Positions 44,831-57,700 of a stretch of DNA of 64,000 bases are shown one piece after another. Position numbers and translations under genes: made by a program. This DNA comes from Alisma plantago-aquatica (lineage: Eukaryota > Streptophyta > Magnoliopsida > Alismatales > Alismataceae). The stretch's first letter is position 1. Every line of letters starts with the position of its first letter. The DNA lies in assembly GCA_963693085.1 (NCBI GenBank), contig OY856413.1:107191501-107255500 (forward strand), read 5' to 3'. Below the pieces are notes generated by a model. The model was not told where the DNA came from and did no database searches. It worked only from the letters and a program-made list of their open reading frames with translations.

Positions 44831-46269
44831 TTCTATCAGAGTTCACCCTTTTATAGCATGAATTGACAGTGCTAATGTGATAGAGCATGTGCTAGTAGTA
44901 AGACCTAGGGGTGCTCATGTATGTGTTTTTCTCTCCATGTCAGTGATTAAAGAGTTGGGTTAATAGTAGTCAGGTTCCTTAAAATACAGTTGTTTAGGTT
45001 ATTCCGGTCTTCACTAATCATAAGAGGAGATGAATGTGGTTGGGGCATTTTGTAGAGCCAACAGAGGGATTAATAGTTAGTGTTATGTACATGCGGGTGT
45101 TTTTTGTTATTATTGGTGGTGTTTCAAATAGTGTTATAGGAAAGGAAGTGTGAGAGATGTTTATATATGATAGTGTTATGTTAGGGTTTTGATTGGCTAA
45201 TAGTGATAAGGAGGAGTGGGTTAAAGTTAATTAAAGGTCAGAGGGTTCTAGGATCGGTCATGGAGTCTTTTCTGTTACTTTTTCAAGTGGCCCCTGGTGG
45301 TGACAGTGGGGCTTGACTAGGGTCTTTTATTCCACAACGTCATTGGTATTGGGGTCTTGAAACAGAAGTATATTTGAGCTAAATAGGGCATCGATGCATT
45401 TATTATTGGCACAAAATGACATCATCATTCTTCTTCCTCATAATATTTTATCAAATATTAAGGGAGAAGGCTTTCTACTTTATAAACTAATGATTACTCA
45501 ACATTAATAAATTACTAATATCATCCCTTAATTTTTTGTTATTTTGAATATTTGTAAATCCTAGACGATAGCTTCAATTGCTTTGAGACTTGGACCATTA
45601 GTTTAATTTCTATCATACTAAATTTTATCACTCCTAATTATGGTTATGAGATGGCTAATTTTAATTATTCTCACCATGTTTACAATATAGGTATATTTTG
45701 GTCTAGTTAATATTTTATATTGATTCCAACGCCAGGTTGAACATGTAGGTGCATTATTGAAGTATAAGGTCTAACAAACATATTTGAGAACAAAATGTCA
45801 TATTATACTATATTATGTCAAAGTGATTCATGAATATCAATTGAGGAACTCATTTTAAAATATTTATCATGTAAGGAAAAATGTACTCATTTAAATGCAA
45901 GAAACTCAAAAGGAGAGTAATTAGCATCAAAGGACAAGAAAATTGATCAAATTAACCAAATAAGTCTTGGAATGAAGGAATAAGTTCAAATTAGGAAAAA
46001 TGATGAATAATAGCTCAAACACGTTTAGTACCTAAAATTTGATATGTTATATGGCCACAACTAGAGCGATACTTGAGAAATCTCCATTTGAGTAGAAAAC
46101 AACATTGGGAGGGAGGAATACAATAGACTCTAGTCGATGAGATGACCCAACTAACTGAAGAGCCCAAAGGAAGATTTGAACCAACATGATGAAGGTGAGG
46201 AGGTATTCTCCCCTTCAAAACAAATGCCCATACAAGAAGCCAACATAGGCCCACCTAGTTCCATACATA
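44831..46269. other. Unassigned AT-rich DNA
   Basis: No gene recognised. A PBS-like word is at 44830-44844. The rest has many stops on both strands and no match elsewhere in the window that I could see. Confidence 0.5.
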
Positions 46270-48790
46270 AGGAGGCAGAAACCAACCACAATGCAATTCA
46301 TGGAGATTGGAGGACAATTCAACCAAGTGTGTGAGATTGTTATACATCTGTTGATGATATTATAAATTTATAATTATATGTGAAAACACTAGACACACAA
46401 ATAAAGGAGGTGAAAATGCAAATTCAAACCACTTGTGAAACTAGCTCAGTACCTAGAACTTCTAGACTCCATTCAAGGCCAGATGATCAGGACCATAGTT
46501 CACATGGGAAAGGAGACCATAGAACTACAAAAGAGCATGACGAGCCGCATACAGAAAATAATTTTCTGCAATAAAACCATGCCTTTAAGGAGATGAAGAA
46601 TATAAAGGAAGCCCCTTTGACCTTTATACCACTCAAGGATTCAAGTTCTAAAAGAAAAAAGAGTCAGCACAAAGAAGGAAGGTACTCTCCAAGTCTAGAA
46701 TAGGACAATGCCATCAAATGTAATGGAGATGTGGCATTAGCGCTTCAAGGTGTTGATCTGTCAATATCACCACCATAAGATTGTGCCATGGTGGTTCTCA
46801 CAGGCCACAATGAAGAAGAAGATTGTCTGTAGAACATGATAATAATGTCGATCATAGCAAAGATGAAGTAAAATTTATAGCCTCCCCCAGAAAACCCACA
46901 AATGTATCCAAGACACTTTGGAGAACGAGCCTAACAAAGTTACTAGGGAAAAATCCATCAGATTTGACGAAGCAGCAGTTGCACATGCCCATGAAGTAGA
47001 AGCAATTAGGGATAATGAAGCAATCCTTAACCACTACCTCTATTCCAAAAAGAGAGATGAGAGATACAATAGATGATGTGATGGAGGTTATTGAAGAACT
47101 CTTTGTTCACAAAGCCCCACCACCTCCATTCACATACAAAGATATCTGTCGAGAATTCAACTCTAAATATGGCACGGTACAATCTGAAGAAGGTGGGTAC
47201 ATACCTAGAAAAATAAAAAAGAGGGTATTTCCAGTGATGAGGAGGGATACATAAATTGTGGGTTCATAGAGGCCCCTAAAGAATTAGAGAATACTATCTT
47301 CCCTGAACTTGAACTCCATTATGACGCTAGTCAGCCCGCTCCTCCTCCCCTTCCATATTAAATGAAGGAAATGGATATGACATCCACTAATAGGATGCTT
47401 CTAAGTGATATCCATGTTCTACACAACATCCTTGAGGATGAAAATCCTATAAGTGATATCCAAGGGTGCATATAAAGAAAAGAAGATCCAAGAAGGAATT
47501 TAAGACTAAAGCCTCTATCTGAAAATGGTTCTTCAAGGTCCTATGTCATACAATCAGTGAAGAATTTATGCCCAAGGATAAAGAGGGGAAAGTGTTAAAT
47601 GGCACACTAAGTCTATCTGCCAGACTCTAGGAAGGATACTCTGTAGCACTCTCAGTCAATGAACTCGACAATGCTCTGAAAAGCACTAAGAACATAAAGA
47701 TTATCACTCTACCTTTTAAGGACAATGATCTCACCGGTTGTTGATAGTTTTTGACTTAGTCAAGTGGCACATATTCACATATAACTGCAACATTAGATGC
47801 ATGTCATCCAACAGAATGGTCTACATACTTTGAGTCATAGGATGCAAAAAGATCTCAATAAGACTTGAACAATTGATTAAGTGAGTCAACAATTGGTATT
47901 TCTTATACTAGAAGGGTATTTGGATCAATTGTGATGTCCCCCAAAACATTCCCCATTCAGGAAACAGTTCTTTCATAGTACTAATTATGATCAAAGCCCT
48001 CCTCTTAGAAAATATTATAAATGTGAACTTACATGGGCTACGAGAAAAGTACATCCTAGAAATCATCCATGAATGGAGGTCATTCTATTATATGTTAATG
48101 TGTACGATGTCAAGGTGGATGCACACAAAAATTACATTCCTAAATAAGAAACCATGGAGAGAAACACTGAAAAATCTCTAGAAGGAATTGGGCCATTAAG
48201 CTCAACAAACTCCAACTCCAACACGGCAAACCCTTTCTCATCCAAATATAGAATAGACAAAAATGCATCCCACTACAACACTTGAAATAGAATATGTGCC
48301 TGAAGAAAATAAAGTGGTCCTCCACGAAGAAGCCAATGCTTTAAATGACGCTTCAACTACTGAAATGGTCATAGAAACATTCGAAAACTTTGACCAAGAT
48401 GCATGTTATTGCCTCTCAAGAGAAGACCTAGAACTTATCATGGAAACGATAAAGCATGAAGATGATGACCTTTTAGTTGTCCTTGAATGTGGTGATGTAC
48501 AAAATAGAAGCCCAAGATCTGAGATATTCTTAACATTATAGGATACATGATTATGAGCTTCATGATATCTTGATAACTTATATTTGGAGACGAGTTGGAT
48601 GATGTTTATGTGGATGGCTATGAACTCATTGGGGATATGATTCTAAATAAAGGTTGGGGAGAAGAAGAAATACAAATCAAGAAGCTAAAGTCACTCATTT
48701 CTCGGCTCATTTTTCTCCTCGTTCTTCATGATGGGCAGTGGATGTTGTTGTTCATTAACACAAAGGCCAAGATAGCCATATAATAAAACA
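46270..48790 (+). pseudogene. Coding-like remnant, perhaps Ty3 gag/protease region
   Basis: Several + strand pieces look like decayed protein: 46380-46574 (charged, Arg/His/Asp-rich), 47015-47254 (with VMEVIEELFVHKAPPPP), about 47640-47740 (SVNELDNALKSTKNIKIITLPF), 48263-48541 (acidic linker-like) and 48595-48783. Order and content would suit gag-to-protease of a Tat-like Ty3 element whose 3' end may be at 50357, but I recognise no catalytic motif. It may instead be an unrelated pseudogene. Confidence 0.3.
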
Positions 48791-50346
48791 ACTCATATAT
48801 CCTCTACAATATGACGAAAATAACAAAAAGCACAAAACTGACAAGTGTAACATACAGAAGGCTGAGAAGTATGCAATGGGTATAATTGAGCTAATTAGGA
48901 AATATGGCAAGGGATAATCAACAGAAGAGGGATATTTTGGGAAGTTGTGATTCTATCTCAAGAGCCCACAATAGATAAAATAATCCAATGACTATGAATT
49001 CCATGTACATTTCTAGATGCAAAATTTGTCTAGTACAAATAAGAAGGTGGAAGCATTCCAGGACAATTACTACCATCATAAAAAGGGTTCACACATTGTC
49101 CAATTGCTAAGCTCCCAATGGGAAGCTGAGGTCCAACAAGAAGAATTTGAAACTCACCTTTTTACAGGTAACCTCTTCCTTTGACATTCTCGGGACAGAG
49201 TGAAGGATAAGTTTTTGAGGTGTGAACATGCAAGGTAGGTACACATACATTCCCCATTTTCAAATATTTCCTTTACTTCTTTCTATATATGAGTACCATA
49301 TCTTCCACGCTTTTGCAAATCTTGAAAAGTAGTTAGAAGGTTCTTAATGAAGGATAAAGTTTTGGATGTAGGACAATTTTGATCTAATTTTCCTAGAAGT
49401 TATCTACACTTCTAAACTAGACATGTTTTCCCCAATCTATCCTTTAGCTCACTATTGTATCATGTAAATGAATTAGGGCAACAAATACACACAATTTACT
49501 TAGTGACCATGCTTTTACTTCATTCCTACCTTGTTGCAGTATAAAATGCTTACTCCCCTAAAACACTTCTTAAGGATAAGGTGGATCTTAGTCTAATACA
49601 CTTTTCAATTATCATCTGTGAACCTAAGTTCAAGTTGGGAATGCATAATTATTACACAAGGAAAAATCTATTGCTTCTAGTGATAAAATCCTAAAAATGA
49701 GAAAAAGAGGCTTGGCAGCCAAAAACAAAACAAAATCAATCATCCCATATGGAAACAAGGGAGAGAATAAAAGATTGAGCATGATAAAAGCATTAGTGAT
49801 GTGCTATCTTATGAGCCAAGGGTGTTTCTCAGAGAGTGCATAGTTGTGATCATGAATGTAGATATGTCATGACCAGTAGTAGAATCTAGGATCTATAAAA
49901 TAACCACTTGCTCTTTGAAGGTGATCATAAAAACCACTTGTTGATACACCATACATATGATTGAGTGACCTAGAGAAGAACAAGTTAGACCTCAGCCTTA
50001 TCCTATGATACACACTCTTTTGATCATCCAAAAATAAAAAAAGTTGGGAGTGGAATCTACCTTTTATGAGGTTTGTGCACAATACAACTAGGAAGCTAGA
50101 CATGGAATGGATATTGTAGAGGAATAACCCAACCTTTGGGAAAGGGAGTATTAGATAAAAGGTCAAGAAACTCTGAGTTTTAAGATAGATTCTAGGGAGA
50201 CAACAAAAGACAAAGCAACCATGAAGAAATCTTACCATACAATTGACATGAACACATTATCACAATATTGAAATTCTCTAGTTTAACAAACCTATCCCCA
50301 CATACTCAATTTTATTTATTAGCTTGAGGACAAAATGGACACTATG
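48791..50346. other. Unassigned DNA before a polypurine tract
   Basis: No recognisable domain on either strand. The 123-codon - strand frame at 49867-50238 has no family resemblance I can name. AGCTTGAGGACAAAATGG at about 50321 resembles the last codons of plant Ty3 pol. Confidence 0.45.
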
Positions 50347-50357
50347 TTTGAGAGGGA
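50347..50357 (+). other. Polypurine tract
   Basis: TTTGAGAGGGA directly before a TGATGACATCC start, preceded by a pol-end-like GAGGACAA word. This is the arrangement at the 3' end of plant Ty3 internal regions. Confidence 0.45.
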
Positions 50358-52015
50358 TGATGACATCCACTTTTGTGGATGTTGCATACATATTATATCC
50401 TTCATTTTCCTTGCTATCATAGGTTTTATGGGAATATTCTTATATATACTTGCATATTGTTGTCTTTTACTTTTGTTAACAATAACTTTCACTTTTCTAT
50501 AGGAAATCATTGGTTTGTGGAATATAGTCATCCCATTGATTTACGGCACCACCACTCAATCAATGAAATTGTCATGGTGCAACAACTAGCTACATACAAG
50601 GTGTAGGCTTTCCATCAATAGTCATAGACCAATGGAAAGCATACACTCTCTATTGATGAAAGAATATCTATATATCACATTCTCTACCAACAATCCATCC
50701 ACCAAAGTCTACCGATGGCTCTATAGCATCCTCAACCAATGAGAACTTGTCAAGTTCTGCTTATGGATGGGATTCTAGATATTATTTTCTGATGGAACTG
50801 TTGGTCACTCCAATTGAAGGAATTATTTCCACCATCTACCAATAATGTTGCAGGGAAACCATTTAGTAGTGGCACTACTATGTAAACAGACAACCGATGG
50901 AAGCCCCATCACATCAGCCACCATCATAGTTAGTTAAGCACATGACTCAAAGCATGTGCTATGGAAATTGATGCACAAGTAAAGATCCAATCCTTAAAAT
51001 TCCTCCGTCCCTCCACTAGTCCCTATAAATAATGACCTGAATCCTTCAAAGAAGACACATCTTCTTAAACATGAAGCACTGATGAACTCCACTGACACTT
51101 CCAATATTCATTGATTGGTGAAGGACGAGAGTCTAATACTCAACAATTTGTGTCCATTAGATGTGCCTTCCTTCTTCCTTTAAGAGAAGGTCTTACACCA
51201 TTTCCATCCATAAGGATAGGAGGTCTTCATCAACATCCAATACCATTATGATGGAGTGTTTTGTTCTGTCACCTCCACCCACTTTGTTCACTCCCCTTCT
51301 ATTTCCTTGGGACATGGACTTCACTAGTTCTAAATATGCATTGTCACTTGTAAACATGTGTGTCTATACTATTGAACTTGGGTTGAGAGTATCCACTATG
51401 GATCTCCCAACTTGTAGATATTCATATTTCCATTGAATGTATATACACGTAACAATGTTTATCTCCTTACTCTTGCTCATGAATGAATCACTTGCATGAC
51501 TAGATACCATCTTGTGATTTTTATTTCTAATGCCTGGAAAGAGTAGTATTACATCAAATCTAGAGTTAAGGAGTAGTGTGGATGCATGAAAATGTTGGAT
51601 CGCCAAACGCAATGATCCTATATTAGTATGTTAGGTTTTTGTTAGTCACAATGAGAGGGAGTCATGCTTATAACCTAAACCTAACTTGGTCTTGAGAGGG
51701 TGGGAATAGACATTAGTGATGATTTCTTGTAAACTATGCTAACGACATAAAAATGGACATGAGTGCCATCATGTTGGTGATTGTGCATGGTTGGTGAAAC
51801 CCAATACAAGTTCTACCCATATATTAAAAACTATAATATCTATGTCTAGTTGTCATTATATAAACTTAGTTGTGTTCTACTTTGTTCTTTTGTTCTTATT
51901 TTGGTCACGTTGTTTCATAAGGGGCACCACAACTACCTTTTCATCTGATTTAGCTAACCTAAGATCTCAAATCATAACCAAATTGTCACCCTTGTCCTTT
52001 GTTCAGCCCGCTTAA
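50358..52015 (+). repeat. Probable 3' LTR of a Ty3 element, right end uncertain
   Basis: It starts TGATGACATCC after a polypurine tract and has a TATAAATAA at 51024-51032, as an LTR would. No second copy is in the window, and the right end could not be set; the value given is where the next element's coding remains begin. Small frames inside are not genes. Confidence 0.4.
51024..51032 (+). promoter_or_regulatory. TATA box in probable LTR
   Basis: TATAAATAA about 665 bases into the proposed LTR. Supports, but does not prove, that it is an LTR promoter. Confidence 0.4.
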
Positions 52016-52026
52016 TACACTTGACA

Positions 52027-53035
52027 CTATATTATCATTGTGGCCTTATGAGGTATTGGGTATAAATGTAAAGTTTGGTTATCCCTGATCCATCTCTTTC
52101 CTATCAATGGATCATCCAAATTGTAACTCATGACATCATATATGAATTTAATTTGGAATTCCCCATATACTCCAAATGTAGGACACACACAACAAGATGA
52201 AATAATCCTAAACATAAAATGGCTGAAGATACTTTCATTAAATGGCCATCTTGAAAGGAGACATTGATAGGTGTAGTGTCATTATTGGTGATTTGAAGTA
52301 GGTGTAGATGATCACCAATGACATTTTAACTTCCCTTCTAATCTCATATCATAAAAGCAAACCCATGCAGTAGTACGATCCACCTAATCAACCTAAGGTT
52401 GTTGTCCATCCTAGTCAGTAGGTAGTGAATAATTGCATGGTTAGTGTAAACAATCACCTCCGACCCCATGAGATAACTCTTGACTTACCAAAGGCATACA
52501 CTATTGAGATAAACTCCTTTTAATTCAATTTCATAATTGTTTTGCGCTTCAACCAATGTCTTGGGGATAGTAAATAAATTCTTGTCTATTTTCTACCTCA
52601 AAACTACTCCCACTACATATTCTATTGCATTGCATGTCATCTCAAAGAGTTGAGGCCAAGTTGGTTACTGTATGGTGAATGTAGAAATAAGATAATTTTT
52701 TAGATTATTGAAGATGTTCATGCAAGCTAACCCAAAATGAAATGTTGCCTCATTTAGTTGTAAATTAGTGAAAGGTTTTGCAATCTATGAAAAATCATAT
52801 ACTACCTCTTCTAAAAACCTTACATGTCTCAGAAATGCGCTGATTTCATTTAGTATAAATGGCGGTACTAATTGTTTTAATGACCTTGATTTTATCCTTA
52901 TCCACCTTATTTCCTCTGGTGATCATCTTGTGACCCAAAACTATGCCCTCCTTTACCATGAAGTGGAATTTTTCCCAATTCAACATCAAGTGTGCTTATT
53001 TGCAATGAGTTGGGACTAGTGAAAGATGATTCAAG
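52027..53035 (-). pseudogene. Ty3-3 RT C-terminus, RNase H and integrase start
   Basis: At 52960-52910 the frames give an ELGKIPLHGK-type piece, the counterpart of the NWEKCHFMV segment of Athila RT. RNase H follows: an LVEAQNNYEIELK-type piece at about 52550 and the YTNHAIIHYLL piece at about 52430. RLIRW at about 52400 is the usual RNase H end. At about 52270 DTTPINVSF and at about 52130 KFIYDVMSYNLDDPL are the linker and zinc-domain approach of integrase. Many stops. Confidence 0.82.
53022..53035. repeat. Target-site duplication of LINE-1, left copy
   Basis: AAAGATGATTCAAG, repeated exactly at 58807-58820 after the LINE's 3' end. Confidence 0.95.
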
Positions 53036-53062
53036 TAAAGGAGGACGCTCTTCTAGGGTTCC

Positions 53063-54728
53063 TTGGAGGGTGATCATTACAAATTGTGCATGCGAGGCAG
53101 TGGCGTCACCGGCCGCGGCGTGGGTATAGGATATTTCAAAGTCTCCCATCCCATCGGCGCTGGGGAAAATGCAAGTTCACTGGATCCATTAGAGAACGAC
53201 CCCCCTCCGACGTCGGGAGGTGGTGTTGATGATATGGTCGAAGAGGTTATCACCGTGCCTGACAAGCCAGTCAGTGACTCCCCCCCTCAACATGTATCGT
53301 ATCGCGATGCAGTCTCTAATCGCTCAGATAACACCCCAACTCTGGTTGGTCCTACGTCACCTGATGTGCTCAAGATAGATGATATTCACGTCGACTATAC
53401 CGACTTTCTTCCTTGCATCACAGTCAACCCATATGCCATACTACCGCTACTAGAATCGTGGAAATATGCAGTAGTAATTTTGTTCTTCGGGATCGATGTT
53501 TGTTTCACCACACTTGTAAACTGCATCATGTCTCTCTGGAGTCTAACAGAACAATTCTGTGTGGTGGATCATGAGATGGGGTACTATATCATTCAACTCA
53601 GAAACCATGATGACTACATTTGTGCTCTGACTAAAGTTCCATGGACAATCTTTGGGAACTACCTGTCTGTCCAATCCTGGTCCTCAGCCTTTCTTCCAAC
53701 AGATCCTATACCCCACAAATTAGTGGTATGGTTAAGGATCCCTAAGCTCCCGATTTTCCTTTACCAATACCAGTTGCTATTAAGTATTGGTGATGTTGTT
53801 GGGAAAACGATCAAGGTTGACACCCCAAAACAGTATGGCTATTGAGAAAAGTTTGCTAGGTTGGCAGTAGAAGTCGATATTAAAAAGTCGCTGCTACTAG
53901 CTATCTACCTCAATGGAGAATACTATAGGCTTGAATACGAGAATCTACCGACCGTCTGCATGAAGTGTGGTAAGGTTGGACATGAAGACAAGGACTGCAC
54001 ATTTGTCATTCCATTCACTCCCACTGATCCCTCGTCTTCCTCGAGCTTGATCCTCTTGAATACCACTGCATACACCCAACAAATCCACACAAAGAAACAT
54101 AAAAGACGCCCCCCCTAGTGAAGAAGCCTTCCCGAGAGCCAACTGGCACCGTGGATGGAATGTTGAATCCGTCGAGCATGACATTACACCCAAGGCCACC
54201 TCAACCCCACATTCAAAAGAATAAAAGGATGAAGAGGGTGACTGGCAAGTGGCCCAATCCAAAAAGTAGAAAAGGAGAAACCTAAAGGACAAGTTACACA
54301 AGCATGTCAACCAAAGCTCAAATTTTCTACCCAAACCGCCACCGGATGTCAACAACAATAACAATACCACAATAACATTGGTTGATGATGACACCTTCTC
54401 AGGTAGGAATCAAGATACTACTACCGATCCCCCCTTCCAATTCACCGCCAAGGAAAAACTGGTGGTGCTCAACTCTCCCCATGAAGGGTTTCATTGGGGT
54501 GACAAGGGGAGTGGAGGGGGAGTCCTTAGAAGTAGAAAGATTGTTTACCAGACTGTAAGTCCAGGATGGAAGAGAAAGAAAGGAAAGCTTGCCCAGTTTG
54601 TGGGCAACATGAGTCAAGGTCTACCTGCTAAGAGGGCTATTGACTTCAACAATGACACTGTGGACGTCCCTGATGATGAGATGGCCGACGATGATGCCTC
54701 GATCGGCCTTTGCACAGCCATTGCCTGA
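53063..54728 (+). pseudogene. LINE-1 ORF1, RNA-binding protein
   Basis: In plant LINEs this protein binds the RNA. Residues ~125-255 from the ATG at 53063 match the DUF4283 pattern: LESWKYAVVILFFG, GYYIIQLRNHDD, and VVWLRIPKLPI. TGA at 53843-53845 interrupts the frame where Arg would be expected, and the frame continues at 53846 to 54118. There the zinc knuckle CMKCGKVGHEDKDC lies at about 53959-54000 (CCHC, all ligands kept). A shift after 54118 leads to the last 116 codons (54378-54728), acidic and low complexity. The 5' UTR is only about 27 bases. Confidence 0.88.
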
Positions 54729-54760
54729 TGGCTGCACCTCACCCCCCAATTGTTTTCTTA

Positions 54761-57700
54761 ATGTTTAACATCCTCTGCTGGAATATACAAGGTGCTTGTT
54801 TCAAGAAGAAAATTCATCTTCTCAAAGATTATAAAAGGCATTACAAGTTACATATGATGGCTATTGTAGAACAACACATTAGTGGATTGAAGGCCGAGAG
54901 TGTTATCAGACAACTTGGCTTCCCTTCTTCCCATTGTGTAGAGGCCATCGATTTCTCAGAAGGTATCTGGATCCTTTGGTATGATGCCCATCGTTCGGTC
55001 GATATCATTCAGAATCACCACCAATTCATTCACTACTACATTAATAACTCTTGGCACCTGACTGTGGTGTATGGGATCCCAAATCCGTCTAAGAGGGACT
55101 ACCTCTGGAACAAGCTGCATGAGATCTCTACCACTATCAACAGTGCATGGGCAGTGATCGGAGAATTCAATACTATGCGAGACACCTCGGAAAAACTCAA
55201 TGGCCGCTATTTTGACCATCGGTATAGTAGCAAGTTCAACTCTATCCTTCTCCAAATAGGCTTTGTGGATATGAATGCAAATGGACCCTTCTTCACCTTC
55301 AAGCGCCTCCAACTGCTCGAATGGCTTGCTAAGGTTTTGTGGATGGCTCAGGCTAGTAACACCTCCATCACTATCCTTCCATGACTTTATAGTGACCACA
55401 ACCCGCTCCTTGTGCATACCTCGCATCTTCCACACCAAAGACAATTGGTCATTAACACTAAACTTCAAGAGTCTTCTCAATAGCACATGGGACCCTCATA
55501 AAAGTTTCATTGATGCTCTCCCTGATTTCTATGAAGCAGCTATGAAGTGGGATGTTACACACCAGCATTCCAACAACAAATTGAAGAGTAAAATCATGCA
55601 CAAGATTAATAAACATCAGGTTTCAAGCAAACTCTCTACTTCCTTTTCTTTTAGTCTCACTATGGATAGATTGCAAGATGAATAAAACAACATCCTTCTT
55701 CAAGAAGAGGCTGACTGGAGACAACAAATTAATATTATTTGGCTAAGTTTGGGTGATGAGAATACAAAATTTTTCAACACTTATGTCAAATCATGGAGAC
55801 AATACCACAAAATCTCTCGCCTAAAAGATGCTAATGGTAATTGGGTGGATAGCCCTATTACTATGAAAGACATGATGTGCACCTTCTTCCTCAACCTGAT
55901 GATGGCGTCCCCTATTTGGTGAAGATGTCTAGCGGTTGTTGAAGACTTCCCCGGTTCTTTTCTACACCTGAGTATTGACACTTGCACCCTCATAAGTCAA
56001 ATTCCTACAGCCGATGAAGCCAGGAAAGTCATGTTCATGATGGCACCTAATAAAGCGCCCGGGCCTGATGGTGTATACAACTCCTTAATTCAGAAGAATT
56101 GGACATGTGCCAGACCTTCTGTTATCAACATGGTGCAAGACGCCTTCCACACTGGTGAAATTGATGATTGCCTTGCTGACTCCCTCACTGTTTTGATTCC
56201 GAAGAGTAAGCAGCCCTGGTCCTGTGGTGATCTACATCCTGTCTCTCTGAACAACACATGCTTCAAGCTTATTTCAAAGATTTTGGTGGAATGATTAAAG
56301 ACTCTTCTCCATAATTGGGTTTCTTAAACTCAATCCAGCTTCATTTCAGGTAGAAGAATCACGAACAACATCATCCTTGTCCAAGAAGTCATCCATACCA
56401 TGTGCAACAAGCACATGGGAAAAACTATGGCCTGCATCAAAATCGATCTGGCTAAGGCATTTGATAATAAGAGCTGACCCTTCATTCTTGACACTTTACA
56501 AAGAACGGGGTTCCCAAAAAAAACCATTAGCATAATTATGCAAATTGTAACCAAGGGTAACATGTCTATTTTATGGGAAGGTGTCCCACTCAAGCCGTTT
56601 AAAGCCACCCAAGGCGTTTGCCAAGGTGACCCCATCAACCCCTATATTTTCATTCTGTGTATGGAAAGGTTGAGTCAAGCCATCTCCAGCTTAGTGGGAA
56701 GAGATGAATGGAAGACAATCCGGCTATCTCATTATGGTCCTCCCTTGTTGCATGTCCTTTTTGTCAATGACATTCTCCTAATGGTTGAAGCATCTACTGT
56801 AAAATCTAGGATAATTAACAAGGTGCTCAAGCAATTTTTAGCTGCGTCTGGGCAAGTGATCTCTAAGGCAAAATCACGGTGTTTTTTCTCCCCAAACACT
56901 CCATTCCAGACTACTCTCTCCTTCTATAGAAGGTTGGGAATTCAAAGTACAAATGATTTGGGAAGGTACCTGGGCATCCCTATCCTACATCACTGGGTCA
57001 ATAAATCCACACACTTGGTGATTACAAACACTATCAAGGATCACATGCCTAGCTGATCAACCCGCTATCTGTCCCTCACCGGATGGATCACCCTTGTGAA
57101 ATCCACTCTACAAGCCATACCAAGCTATGCCATGCAGTCAGTTCAGTTATATCCATCCCTCTGTGATGATATAAATAAGAACATCAAACACTTCATCTGG
57201 TCCGGCGGCAGGGCACATCATAACCTCTCTCTAGTTCCCTATAAAGTTATCACCATGTCAAAGGATAAAGGCGGTTTGGGAATCAACAAAGCACAAACTC
57301 AAAACCAATCTCTCATGCTAAAAAATGTGTGGCTCTTTGTCAGTAACCCTCATGCACTATGGGTATGTGTGATGAAAGCCAAATATATGAACAATGGGAC
57401 ACCAACTAGGAAGCCCTACTCCTCGGTCTCGTCATTCATTCAAAAAATTTTATTGAGCATTCAACAAGCGTCTGGAATTAGGATCAACACTAGAAGCTCT
57501 AATGTTTGGATGGCAAAGTGGTTGCATGATCTCTTCATGCAAGTCTTAGACGCTACATTCTCATAGCCCCAAGGCCTAGAGGACCTCTGTGTCGCATCTA
57601 TGGCCCTAGATGATGGAAATTGGGACTGGCCATTCATTTATAATTACCTTCCCGAGCGCTCATGGAAACATATCTGTCACATCCCTACTCCAGTCATGGC

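Noticed and set aside
50373..51612. Small frames at 50373-50606, 51161-51436 and 51364-51612
   Set aside because: Within a probable LTR, no similarity to known proteins and no codon pattern.
53945..55486. - strand frames of 149 and 176 codons
   Set aside because: Shadows of LINE-1 ORF1 and endonuclease on the + strand.
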